Part shown: one piece after another, positions 1 through 7,688 of the stretch
Numbering within the stretch: the first letter of the stretch is position 1
Layout: every line of letters begins with the position of its first letter
From: Clostridia bacterium
Lineage (GTDB): Bacteria > Bacillota > Clostridia > Oscillospirales > Acutalibacteraceae
Reading direction: 5' to 3'
DNA length: 33,676 nt
Assembly: GCA_017623235.1 (NCBI GenBank)
Contig: JAGAPN010000041.1
Location: forward strand, 1 to 33,676
Position numbers and translations under genes: made by a program
The notes under the pieces: model-generated
Databases searched by the model: none
The model's input: only the letters and a program-made list of their open reading frames with translations
Told to the model about the DNA's origin: nothing

Positions 1-8
1 AATTTCAA

Positions 9-27
9 TCAATAAATTACTTATTGA
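9..27 (-). other. AT-rich hairpin after the RyR-like gene
   Basis: TCAATAA (9-15) pairs with TTATTGA (21-27) around five bases, about 28 bases after the stop codon of the membrane protein gene. It is weak and has no clear U-tract within the window, so it is only a possible terminator. Confidence 0.25.
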
Positions 28-55
28 GGGGCTTTATACAGTTATATCTTGATTA

Positions 56-2245
56 TCAGTCCTTGAATTTCTCCAGAATGAAAAGCTCGTCCCAGGGCTT
101 GATATCCTGGTGGATGCGGCCACGGTCATTCTTTGCGCCTCCTCTTATATAGCCCTTGGACCGCATATAAGCGTTCCAGCGGTTATGCTCGGTAACACGG
201 CGGCGCAGACAGACCTCGCACATACAGATAAAGCTGTCGGTATGACCCGGGCAATCGGGAATAAACAGTCCTGCGGTTTTTTGCTTATGCAGAGCCCTGG
301 CTAAAGAGGCCTGCCTGTAGTATTCGAAGTTGGCGTAAAGTTCTACCTCGCCTAAAAGGGAGTCTATATCTATTATATCCTCATCGTCTATAAGATAGGT
401 GCTGCCCCAAGGAATTTCGGTCATATTAAGGGCGGCCATTTCGTCCTCTACCGTTTTTCTGAAGTCGGCATCCTCTCTGATATAGGTTTTAAGCCGTCTT
501 TCGGCGGCAACCCAGCTAAGGTGCTGACGGAAGGCCTCGGCCTCCCTTTCCTTTATTTTCTTTAAGGTTTCGCAGGAGTATTGGGTAGAAAGACCACCTA
601 CAAAATCTATAAAATAGGGCTGACCCTTATAGTTTTTGATAAATGCGCCCGAGGGTCTTCCCTTTTTATCAAAGGCACTGATATTCAGATTTTGAGCCTT
701 TCGGTCATCAAACACCACAGAATAAATCTGGGGAAAATCTACCGCGCCGAATTTAGGCACCTGGGCATTTGAACGCTTCACCTTACGGTCGAAAAGCTGG
801 CGCAGACGAATGGCAACGCTGATATTCGTATCGTCGTCACCCAGGGCCACAAGGGCAAGCTGGGTACGGGCAAGTCTTTCGGAATAGTCTGAGCCTTCAA
901 ACAGGTTGTCCAGTGACACGGTGTCGCAGTCCACGTCCGGAATGAATGCAATATCGTAGGCGGCGTCGCCCTCGGCGGTAGAGGGGTTGATTTTAACCAC
1001 CTCAGGAGCCTCGGCAGACAGTAAGGCAACCAGGTCGTTTTCGGAGTCGGAAACAATACCCTTATCTACCACGTTAATTTCTAATCTTATACCCTCCAGT
1101 TGGCAATACCACAGGGCGGTTTTAAGAAAAGCTTTGCCGATGCCGCCCATACCTGCGATAAGTATGGATATGTAGCCGTCCTGGCGAGCCAGGCCAAAAA
1201 TACCTGCCTTTTGCAGGATGTCCAGGGCCAGGTTTTCACTACTGCAGATTCTGCGAAGGGTAAAATTACCGTCAAGGGCGGTTTTGCCCACACCCTTCCA
1301 GAATTCTTCATTATCGCTGAGCATATCGTCCCGTGCGGCGGCGTTGGTTTTTATAAGCTCCTTAAACTCAGGATTTACCAGCAGATTTCCCTTTTCGGCC
1401 GAGTCAAGTATATGGCCGCTTTCCTCCGACTCGGCAAAAACGTTAACCGAAATACCCGGGCGGTTTTTATACTTCTCGGTAAGGCGGAGGGCCAGGGCCA
1501 CGTTTTTGGATTCATCAAGGCCGATAAGGAAGAAATTGACCTCCCTTTTAGAGCCGATACCTATATCACCGATCTCATTTGAAAGGCAGATAGCGCCCAG
1601 ATTATCGGTTTCATCCATACGCTCGTCCATACCTGCAAATACGATAACCGGCTTTACGGGTTTGGCGGAGAGATCACGTTTAAACAGGGGCTTTTCCTTA
1701 TATTTTTCCAAGGCTTTTTTATAGTCGTTGCTGATATTTTCCGCCAAAGCGAGGGAGTAATCGTTAACCTCCGACATAATATAGTGGGGTCTTCCCGAGC
1801 CAAAACGGAAAAGCACCTCGGCCACAAAGCTTTTAAAGAGGGTCAGTATAACACCTGCCGTCATAATGGGGGCGCAAAGGGTGACAAAGTACATATACAG
1901 AGTATAAATTTCCTTTACGTTTTCGCTGCAGTTCTGAATAATTCCACGGATATGCTCCAGCTCCAACGACATAAGGAACAGCTTGATTGTGTGATAAAAC
2001 AGCAGTACAAAGGCAGAAACGGTGCTTACGAAATCATCACTTTGGCTGAAAACCGCAGGCACAAAGGCCAGGGCCACCGCAATTACAATACCTACGGTAC
2101 AGGCCTGCCAACGGTTTAACAGGGGTATACCGTCTTTTTTACCCTTGGCACCTGCTACGGGGTGAAAGAGTGTGGAATAAATCACCGAGGCAATCGCCGT
2201 CACTACAGACAGCGAGCCGAAGATGATATACATTAGGTCATACAT
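56..2245 (-). CDS. Four-helix membrane protein with RCK/TrkA-N-like Rossmann domains and C-terminal RyR-like domain
   Basis: The 729-residue protein has four hydrophobic segments (about residues 5-27, 46-66, 72-94 and 113-140), so the N-terminus is a membrane module. The cytosolic part resembles RCK/TrkA-N regions of CASTOR/POLLUX-type channel proteins: a first Rossmann-like strand near 153-170, a second unit around 198-285, and a good dinucleotide-binding loop GMGGIG at 365-370, followed by VDKG at 393-396 and LVALGDDDTN at 465-474. The C-terminus carries EHNRWNAY at 686-693 and an HQDIKPWDEL stretch at 712-721, the signature I know from bacterial RyR domains. Three cysteines at 674, 676 and 679 could bind metal. 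The ATG has AAAGGAGA seven bases upstream. It lies 15 bases after the Card1-like gene and is surely co-transcribed. Family knowledge suggests ligand-gated ion flux or nucleotide sensing; a defence role is inference. The domain calls are by eye. Confidence 0.8.
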   Translation of the reverse strand: MYDLMYIIFGSLSVVTAIASVIYSTLFHPVAGAKGKKDGIPLLNRWQACTVGIVIAVALAFVPAVFSQSDDFVSTVSAFVLLFYHTIKLFLMSLELEHIRGIIQNCSENVKEIYTLYMYFVTLCAPIMTAGVILTLFKSFVAEVLFRFGSGRPHYIMSEVNDYSLALAENISNDYKKALEKYKEKPLFKRDLSAKPVKPVIVFAGMDERMDETDNLGAICLSNEIGDIGIGSKREVNFFLIGLDESKNVALALRLTEKYKNRPGISVNVFAESEESGHILDSAEKGNLLVNPEFKELIKTNAAARDDMLSDNEEFWKGVGKTALDGNFTLRRICSSENLALDILQKAGIFGLARQDGYISILIAGMGGIGKAFLKTALWYCQLEGIRLEINVVDKGIVSDSENDLVALLSAEAPEVVKINPSTAEGDAAYDIAFIPDVDCDTVSLDNLFEGSDYSERLARTQLALVALGDDDTNISVAIRLRQLFDRKVKRSNAQVPKFGAVDFPQIYSVVFDDRKAQNLNISAFDKKGRPSGAFIKNYKGQPYFIDFVGGLSTQYSCETLKKIKEREAEAFRQHLSWVAAERRLKTYIREDADFRKTVEDEMAALNMTEIPWGSTYLIDDEDIIDIDSLLGEVELYANFEYYRQASLARALHKQKTAGLFIPDCPGHTDSFICMCEVCLRRRVTEHNRWNAYMRSKGYIRGGAKNDRGRIHQDIKPWDELFILEKFKD

Positions 2246-2260
2246 CCGAAATTCTCCTTT

Positions 2261-3496
2261 TTAACTGCGGTAAAGTTTTTTAAGGTTCTTCTGAACCTCT
2301 TCTATGGGCATTTTACAAACGTTGTCTATAACGGTAACATCCATATCCTTTGCCCTGAGGAGTATGTATTTGCCGTGGTCGGTTTCACGGTCAAGCTCGG
2401 TCAGCACAAGAACCTTTCTGGCATAAATACCGCCGAACCTCTGGGCCACAGTGTGCAGCTTATAAAGCTCCTCCACGTTGACGGTGCCGTTTTTGCAGGA
2501 TATAAAGAAGGGCAGCATATCCTTCATAAGCATAACGTCGATTTCATTTTCCACGTCGGGGTTGTCCTCGCTGCGCTGACCGTCCCAATCTACGAAAACG
2601 CCGTTCATAACGTCGGTATAAAGAGGCTCTCCCTTATCAGTAATACCCATAGCCATAACGGTTATAAAAAGCTCCAGCACAGCACCTGCCTTGGTAAGCA
2701 GGCGTTTGATATCATGGTTTTTATAGGTGAATGAGATTTCGTTACCCCGAGTTCTAAAGTTGTTTATAAAGCCGTACCTTCTGAAACGGCTGAGCAGGTC
2801 GTCAACAAAGTCGGGTCTGATGTTACGGCTGATAAGCAGACTGCGAATGGCGGCCCGACTGAAGGTTACGTCAAGGTCCTCTGCAGTCGGCTCACCTACA
2901 GTATAGCTCTCCATATTGGTAAGCACTATATTCCAAGGGGTGTTTTCACTGCGACAGATATCCCAGATTTTTAAAACGTCGTCCTTAAACTCCTCTGTAA
3001 AGCTCCAACGGTAGGTGGTGTTAGGCTTTTCGTCCTCATAGATGATTCTTCCGCCGTAAATCTGCACGTTTTCCTCTATAGAAACACGGCTTGGCAGCCT
3101 GGCCACCAGCTTGCCGTCACCGTCACAGTCAATCATACGGCCGTTTATAACGTTATACCTGTGCAGGCTGACCTTATGACGGTATTTTTCATACACAATG
3201 CCCGTCGCCACCAGACAGAGGTCGTCACCACCTGTCAGGTCAAAAGCAAGGTCATCGTTGGCTTCGCATATATCGGAAAGCTTATCAATAATATTCTGAA
3301 GGTCATTTTTTATGACGCTTTCGCAGATTATCTCAGTTTCAATTTTTCTATCCTGCGCAACGGCTCTATAGGCCTCGGCGCATCTGTTCATTCTTTTTTT
3401 GTTATCACCGATAAGTATAATCTTCTGCGGAAAGCAGACCAGCATACTGACAACGTTTTCTACGAAATTTTCGTCAAAAAACTCTACAACCGTCAA
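2261..3496 (-). CDS. CARF-like/DUF1887 (Card1-type) putative nucleotide-activated nuclease
   Basis: The 411-residue protein starts with a Rossmann-like half (residues 1-130) containing FDLTGG at 85-90, the ligand-loop pattern of CARF-type domains in DUF1887 proteins. The middle (about 160-260) looks helical and winged. The C-terminal third has a PD-(D/E)xK-like arrangement: Glu275 in GAVLELF, Glu318 and Asp320 in NEIDV, and SCK at 333-335. This order is that of Card1/Can2, which are cyclic-oligoadenylate-activated DNA/RNA nucleases of type III CRISPR systems. Here no cas gene or array is visible, so the activating ligand is unknown. The start is TTG; AAAGGG lies nine bases upstream and no better start precedes it. 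The gene has its own promoter candidate and is followed after 15 bases by the RyR-like membrane protein. Alternative: a generic restriction-like nuclease fused to a Rossmann sensor. Confidence 0.8.
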   Translation of the reverse strand: MTVVEFFDENFVENVVSMLVCFPQKIILIGDNKKRMNRCAEAYRAVAQDRKIETEIICESVIKNDLQNIIDKLSDICEANDDLAFDLTGGDDLCLVATGIVYEKYRHKVSLHRYNVINGRMIDCDGDGKLVARLPSRVSIEENVQIYGGRIIYEDEKPNTTYRWSFTEEFKDDVLKIWDICRSENTPWNIVLTNMESYTVGEPTAEDLDVTFSRAAIRSLLISRNIRPDFVDDLLSRFRRYGFINNFRTRGNEISFTYKNHDIKRLLTKAGAVLELFITVMAMGITDKGEPLYTDVMNGVFVDWDGQRSEDNPDVENEIDVMLMKDMLPFFISCKNGTVNVEELYKLHTVAQRFGGIYARKVLVLTELDRETDHGKYILLRAKDMDVTVIDNVCKMPIEEVQKNLKKLYRS

Positions 3497-3512
3497 ATTT
3501 ATCGACCCTTTC

Positions 3513-3527
3513 TGTAAATATACTACA
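3513..3527. promoter_or_regulatory. Imperfect palindrome, possible operator
   Basis: The 15-base element TGTAAATATACTACA has inverted TGTA/TACA arms. It lies just downstream of the predicted start of transcription for the Card1-like gene and upstream of its ribosome binding site, where a repressor would act. I cannot assign a regulator, and AT-rich palindromes of this size also arise by chance. Confidence 0.25.
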
Positions 3528-3536
3528 TCATTTTAT

Positions 3537-3565
3537 ATAATAACATATTTTGTCTGAAAGAACAA
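3537..3565 (-). promoter_or_regulatory. Predicted sigma-70/SigA-type promoter for the Card1-like/RyR-like pair
   Basis: On the minus strand a -35 candidate TTGTTC (3565-3560) and a -10 candidate TATTAT (3542-3537, one mismatch to consensus) are separated by exactly 17 bases. The region is AT-rich and lies between the terminator of the transporter operon and the TTG start at 3496. The -35 box is weak, so the call rests mainly on the -10, the spacing and the position. Confidence 0.5.
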
Positions 3566-3566
3566 C

Positions 3567-3603
3567 AAAAAAGAAAAGTGACCCACTCTTTCAAGTGGGT
3601 CAC
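3567..3603 (-). terminator. Rho-independent terminator of the transporter operon
   Basis: A perfect 10-base-pair stem (3578-3587 with 3594-3603) and six-base loop are followed on the minus strand by TTTTCTTTTTT. It starts eight bases after the stop codon of the last permease gene, and is the only hairpin in the window with a proper U-tract on the coding strand. It marks the end of the polysaccharide operon. Confidence 0.9.
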
Positions 3604-3611
3604 GATAAAAC

Positions 3612-4529
3612 TTATTCGCCTGTGATACCTGCGGATTCAATTCCCTTAACAAACTGCTTTTGCATAAAGAGGTAGAAAATTACCAGGGGTGCGATAACAA
3701 GCAGGGTGGCCGAGAACTGATAACGCTCATTAAGACGGTTGGCCTCATCACCGAAGCTGGTGGGAAACTCGTTCTTAAACAGGCTATCAAAGGACTGTAG
3801 CTGCAGGGGCAGGGTGCCGAAATCACTACCGACCAGCATAGAGGTCTGTGCGGTTTCGTTCCAATACCCTACAAGCGAGAATATTACGCAGAGAACGATA
3901 ACGGGAACGGCCATCGGCAGAGCAATTTTTGCGAAAACACGAAGTCGGCCTGCACCGTCCAGCTGGGCCGCCTCGTCAAAAGACTTGGGGCAGGATGCAA
4001 AGGACTGCATAAATATAAGCACGAATATGGAACTCTTAAGGCCTTGACCCAAGGCGGCAGGTAATATCATAGCCAGGGGCGAGCCTATAAGATTATAGGA
4101 GTTAAACAGCACGTATCTGGGAATGGTTAAAACATCGGAGGGTATTATGAATACCACGATGAGCAACACCATCCAGAGGCGCTTTAAGGGCACGGGGAAG
4201 CGTGCCAGGGCATAGCCCATAAGGGCGCAGGAAATGGTTTGCAGGCCTGCGCAGATTACCGAAAAGACGATACTGATAACAAGGCTCTTCGGATACTCCA
4301 GCACCGACCACACCATTTCGAAGTTGGACAGGTCAAGCCTGGTAGGCACCCACATTATAGTGGGGTTAATAAGGTCCTCTGTGGTCATAAGTGACGTAAT
4401 TATCATATAAAGCAGAGGATAAAGGTATACAAAGCCTATGCTGATGAGCAGGAAGTAAAAAACTGCGTTTATAGCAATATTTTTACCGTGGGCTTTGCTC
4501 TTGGCCAAAAGCAGATTCTTACTTGCCAC
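3612..4529 (-). CDS. Carbohydrate ABC transporter permease, MalG type (second pair)
   Basis: This 305-residue integral membrane protein has six hydrophobic segments and the permease loop FDEAAQLDGAG at 184-194, followed by FAKIALPMAVPV, which is the EAA motif that docks the ATPase. Its length and C-terminal GYWNET-type loop fit MalG-type permeases of the CUT1 sugar importers. The start codon is GTG, supported by GAGAGGAGG seven bases upstream; this ribosome binding site and the first 11 bases lie inside the upstream permease gene, which indicates translational coupling. It is the last gene before the terminator. No ATPase gene is nearby, so a shared MsmX-like ATPase encoded elsewhere probably drives it. 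Confidence 0.9.
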   Translation of the reverse strand: MASKNLLLAKSKAHGKNIAINAVFYFLLISIGFVYLYPLLYMIITSLMTTEDLINPTIMWVPTRLDLSNFEMVWSVLEYPKSLVISIVFSVICAGLQTISCALMGYALARFPVPLKRLWMVLLIVVFIIPSDVLTIPRYVLFNSYNLIGSPLAMILPAALGQGLKSSIFVLIFMQSFASCPKSFDEAAQLDGAGRLRVFAKIALPMAVPVIVLCVIFSLVGYWNETAQTSMLVGSDFGTLPLQLQSFDSLFKNEFPTSFGDEANRLNERYQFSATLLVIAPLVIFYLFMQKQFVKGIESAGITGE

Positions 4530-5388
4530 GGCGAGGCCTCCTCTCCATAAGAATGAGGAACATTATTCCCAGCACGATAAGGACGGCCAGGGCATAAAGC
4601 CAGGACAGCGCCGAGGAGTAGGAATAAGGCTTAATGGTATTCATCATATTATTGACGATGTGGGTATGCATCTTGGTGGTGGTCATACCCGAAAGGTCAA
4701 CTATGGTGTAGGCGGCGGATACAAGTATCATGGGGCGAAGATAAGGAAGGGTTATCTTCCAGAACTTTTCCCAGGCGCCTGCGCCGTCTATGGATGCGGC
4801 CTCGTAAATAGGGTCACCTATCTTCTGAAGGCCTGCAAGAATAATAAGCATCTGAACGCCGGAATACCACAGAATCAACACGATGTTATCGAATATATAG
4901 AGCAGAGGGGTGGAAATCAGCTCGGGCAAACCCTCAAGCACCTGATATATTGCATACTGGTCGGGGTGAACTATGGTGGTAGCGTCGTTACCCATCAGCT
5001 TTGACATAACGGGACCGCTGATAATGATAACCGGGAAGAAATATAGCACACGGAAGAAGGCTCTTCCCCTCAGGGAGCGGTTAAGCAGAAGGGCAAGTAT
5101 AACGGCGGCTACAACAATCATAGGTGTGGAGAATATGATAGACTCCATAGTAGAGGTCATATTCTTGATAAAGTTTGCATCGGCGGTAAAGGCCTCGGCA
5201 TACCATTTGAAGCCTACAAAGGTGGTAGCGATACCGTTAGGGGTGAACTCTACCTGGCAAAGGCTGAGCCAGATGGAGTAGAAGAAGGGATACATAGTAA
5301 ATACCAGAAGGCCGATAAGCCAAGGCAGCATAAAGGCGCCGCCTGTCAATGCATCCTTAGTTTTAAGGGTCAGTTTTGACTTTTGCAT
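4519..5388 (-). CDS. Carbohydrate ABC transporter permease, MalF/UgpA type (second pair)
   Basis: The 289-residue protein begins with a short basic tail and a first membrane segment near 18-42 (MLPWLIGLLVF), has six membrane segments and carries the permease motif YEAASIDGAGAWEKFWKI around 195-212. This is the MalF-like partner of the following MalG-like gene, with which it overlaps by 11 bases. GGAGG lies eight bases before the ATG. It follows the DUF5696 lipoprotein gene by 17 bases. This is the second full permease pair in the operon, while only one solute-binding protein is seen; either the two pairs share it or the DUF5696 lipoprotein serves this pair. That assignment is inference. Confidence 0.9.
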   Translation of the reverse strand: MQKSKLTLKTKDALTGGAFMLPWLIGLLVFTMYPFFYSIWLSLCQVEFTPNGIATTFVGFKWYAEAFTADANFIKNMTSTMESIIFSTPMIVVAAVILALLLNRSLRGRAFFRVLYFFPVIIISGPVMSKLMGNDATTIVHPDQYAIYQVLEGLPELISTPLLYIFDNIVLILWYSGVQMLIILAGLQKIGDPIYEAASIDGAGAWEKFWKITLPYLRPMILVSAAYTIVDLSGMTTTKMHTHIVNNMMNTIKPYSYSSALSWLYALAVLIVLGIMFLILMERRPRRGK

Positions 5389-5405
5389 TCACTTTACCTC
5401 CTTCT

Positions 5406-7688
5406 TCACTGTGATACGAAAACGGCGCTTTCACCATCTACCGTAACAGTGCCTTCGGTAAAGGCCTCTTCACCGTAGTTTACATATATGGTTCCGTTTT
5501 CGTAGGTGATTTTAAATACCAACTGATTTAACCTCTTGTGGGAAAGCATTTCCTTGCCCTCCACCTTATCAAGCAGGTCGTTAATATAGGAATAGGTTGC
5601 CTCGATAGTAGCCTTCCAGTCGGTAAAGCGGGTAGAGCTTCGGTCGGCCAGGGTGGTCTTGCTGAGGTTGATGTTCTTCTCCTCGGTAAGAATAAAGGAG
5701 GGATGAACGTTGTACTCAATACACTTGAGCAGGTCTATTTTGGAATAGAAGCTCTCGTTAGCGTAGGGAGCCACCAGGGTCATATTGCCCGAAAGCACCA
5801 GCTGAAGGAAGGGCACAGAATCGGTTTCATAAAGCTCCTGATTACCTGAAACGGGGGCGTTACGGTAAACCGAGGTGTAGGAAAGCAGATATTCGTTGGG
5901 GTTATAAAGGGTCATACCCTTATCCCCTGCAATTCCCTTTACGGTGCTGCTGAGCATATCGAGAACCTCCTGACGAGAGGTAAAGTTGTCGATAATGTAC
6001 TCGCCGTAAAGCAGGTTTCCGCCGTCAAGAGAAACGCCCAAGCCCTGCTCTGCAATCAGCTCGGACTGACGGGTGAGGAATTCCATCGCAGGTTCTGCTT
6101 TGACGTACCAAAGGTCGCCCAGGAACTTCCTGTTATCCACGGCAGGCTTTGTAATGGTGCTTTGAGAAAGGGTTATTCCTGCATCTCTACGGCTGTTTAT
6201 CTGTACAGAGCGGGCACGGAGGGGGTCGGAATAAAGCAGTAAGCTACCCTGCTTATCCTTTAGCAGGCTTTGCAGAGAGGATAAAAGGTCGAAGCCGCCG
6301 TAAACGGTGGACTTATATATTTCCGATTTCTGATAGCCGTTAAGGCCGCCCTTCTGCCAGCCCTGGATCGCCAGCGAAATGTTGGCAATACCCTTGTCCT
6401 GCAAGACTTTTACCGACTCTTCGATATATTCAAGGCCTGTAACGTCGGTAGTGCGGTTGCTGAGCAGACCCTTCTCAATATCGGCCGCAATGAAATCAAG
6501 GGCGATGTTGGGGGCATCCTCCGACATATTGTTTTTAAGGGCACCCTCCTCCTTCAAAATGGAGGCGTAGGTCTTTGCCATACCGCTATAGTTGGCCTTT
6601 TCACCCGAGAGGAAATAGATATCCATAACAGGGTTTACGGTGTTGGCGTTCTTCTGTACTACGGGAACGCCGGCGCCGTTTTTAGAGGTAGGCTGTGAAT
6701 ATACCTGACGGTATACGAAATAAGCTGTAGTCCAGTTGTAATCGGTGGATATACCTGCAGGTGTAGCATTGATGTAAGCATAAGGTTTACCCTGCTTTAC
6801 ATATCCGAATACTGCCTGGTTATTTACACCGTGGGTAAGACCGAAAACAGGCATAGTAACGGTGTTTTCGGGCTTAAGAAAGTCGATGGGACGATTGGAA
6901 TCAAGGTCGTTGATTTCGCTAAGGCTATCTATAGCGTGGTCAATACCGAAGACGCGGGATGCGAAAGGCTTTAAGAACTTCGAGGGCCTGCGGTAGCGCA
7001 GTAATGCGCCGCTGCCGTCGGGTACGAAGAGGTAACCGTCGGCCTGGTCGCCCTGGGTGCTTCCGAAGAAGGGAACAAAGTAAACGGCAGAAACGAAATA
7101 TTCGCCGGTTTCTTCAATAGAGGAATCCTCTAAGGAGAAGCTGATTCTATCCTCATAAAGGGTAATCTTGGCCTCAAGCTTAATATCAATCTTACGGCCG
7201 AAATCTACCGAGCAGAGGATGCTGTCCTTCTTTATTTTATACTTACACTTTGCATCCTTATGACCTGCGCCAATCTGCTTTAAGGCGCCTGTTTGGTCGA
7301 TGTAGGAAATGCTGACTATAGACTGGGCAAAGGAGCCCCAGGTATTATTAAGATTCTCGGGGTCCTCGTTTTCCAGGGCGCCCCAAACATATCCCGTGGC
7401 CTTATTAAGCACGCGAATTGAGGCATATTCCTCATTAAGGTAGAGGGCCAGCGCATCGTTTTCGCAGGCCAGCTCGTATCCCTCTAAGGGATAGTTGGGC
7501 AAGGGTTTTGTTCCGTCCGGCTCAAGCTGGGTAAAGCGGTTGGAGGAGAGCTGTTCAATATCGATATCTCCCATAAGCGCCTCGGTAACCTCGTAGTTGT
7601 CTACATCACCCTGGGATGCGCATCCTACCGTGAACAGCATTAAGAAAGCCATAAGGAAGGTTGCTATTCTTTTAGGACAAGAAGACAC
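5406..7688 (-). CDS. DUF5696-type surface lipoprotein, possible cryptic glycoside hydrolase fold
   Basis: The 760-residue protein has a lipoprotein signal ending in FTVGC with Cys23 as the likely lipidated residue. I recognise the long body as the DUF5696 type that accompanies sugar permeases in Firmicutes; its function is not established. The N-terminal half (about 60-370) is strand-rich, with GYLFVPDGSG like the sandwich domains of large glycosidases. The C-terminal half (about 390-700) alternates helices and strands in a barrel-like rhythm, including LLLYSDP and VSLDGG with Asp555. This suggests a beta-sandwich plus TIM-barrel protein, possibly enzymatic or a glycan-binding relic; that is inference. 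The start is GTG with GAGGTGA six bases upstream, overlapping the end of the NHL/Yip1 gene by 17 bases, so the two are translationally coupled. Confidence 0.75.
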   Translation of the reverse strand: MSSCPKRIATFLMAFLMLFTVGCASQGDVDNYEVTEALMGDIDIEQLSSNRFTQLEPDGTKPLPNYPLEGYELACENDALALYLNEEYASIRVLNKATGYVWGALENEDPENLNNTWGSFAQSIVSISYIDQTGALKQIGAGHKDAKCKYKIKKDSILCSVDFGRKIDIKLEAKITLYEDRISFSLEDSSIEETGEYFVSAVYFVPFFGSTQGDQADGYLFVPDGSGALLRYRRPSKFLKPFASRVFGIDHAIDSLSEINDLDSNRPIDFLKPENTVTMPVFGLTHGVNNQAVFGYVKQGKPYAYINATPAGISTDYNWTTAYFVYRQVYSQPTSKNGAGVPVVQKNANTVNPVMDIYFLSGEKANYSGMAKTYASILKEEGALKNNMSEDAPNIALDFIAADIEKGLLSNRTTDVTGLEYIEESVKVLQDKGIANISLAIQGWQKGGLNGYQKSEIYKSTVYGGFDLLSSLQSLLKDKQGSLLLYSDPLRARSVQINSRRDAGITLSQSTITKPAVDNRKFLGDLWYVKAEPAMEFLTRQSELIAEQGLGVSLDGGNLLYGEYIIDNFTSRQEVLDMLSSTVKGIAGDKGMTLYNPNEYLLSYTSVYRNAPVSGNQELYETDSVPFLQLVLSGNMTLVAPYANESFYSKIDLLKCIEYNVHPSFILTEEKNINLSKTTLADRSSTRFTDWKATIEATYSYINDLLDKVEGKEMLSHKRLNQLVFKITYENGTIYVNYGEEAFTEGTVTVDGESAVFVSQ

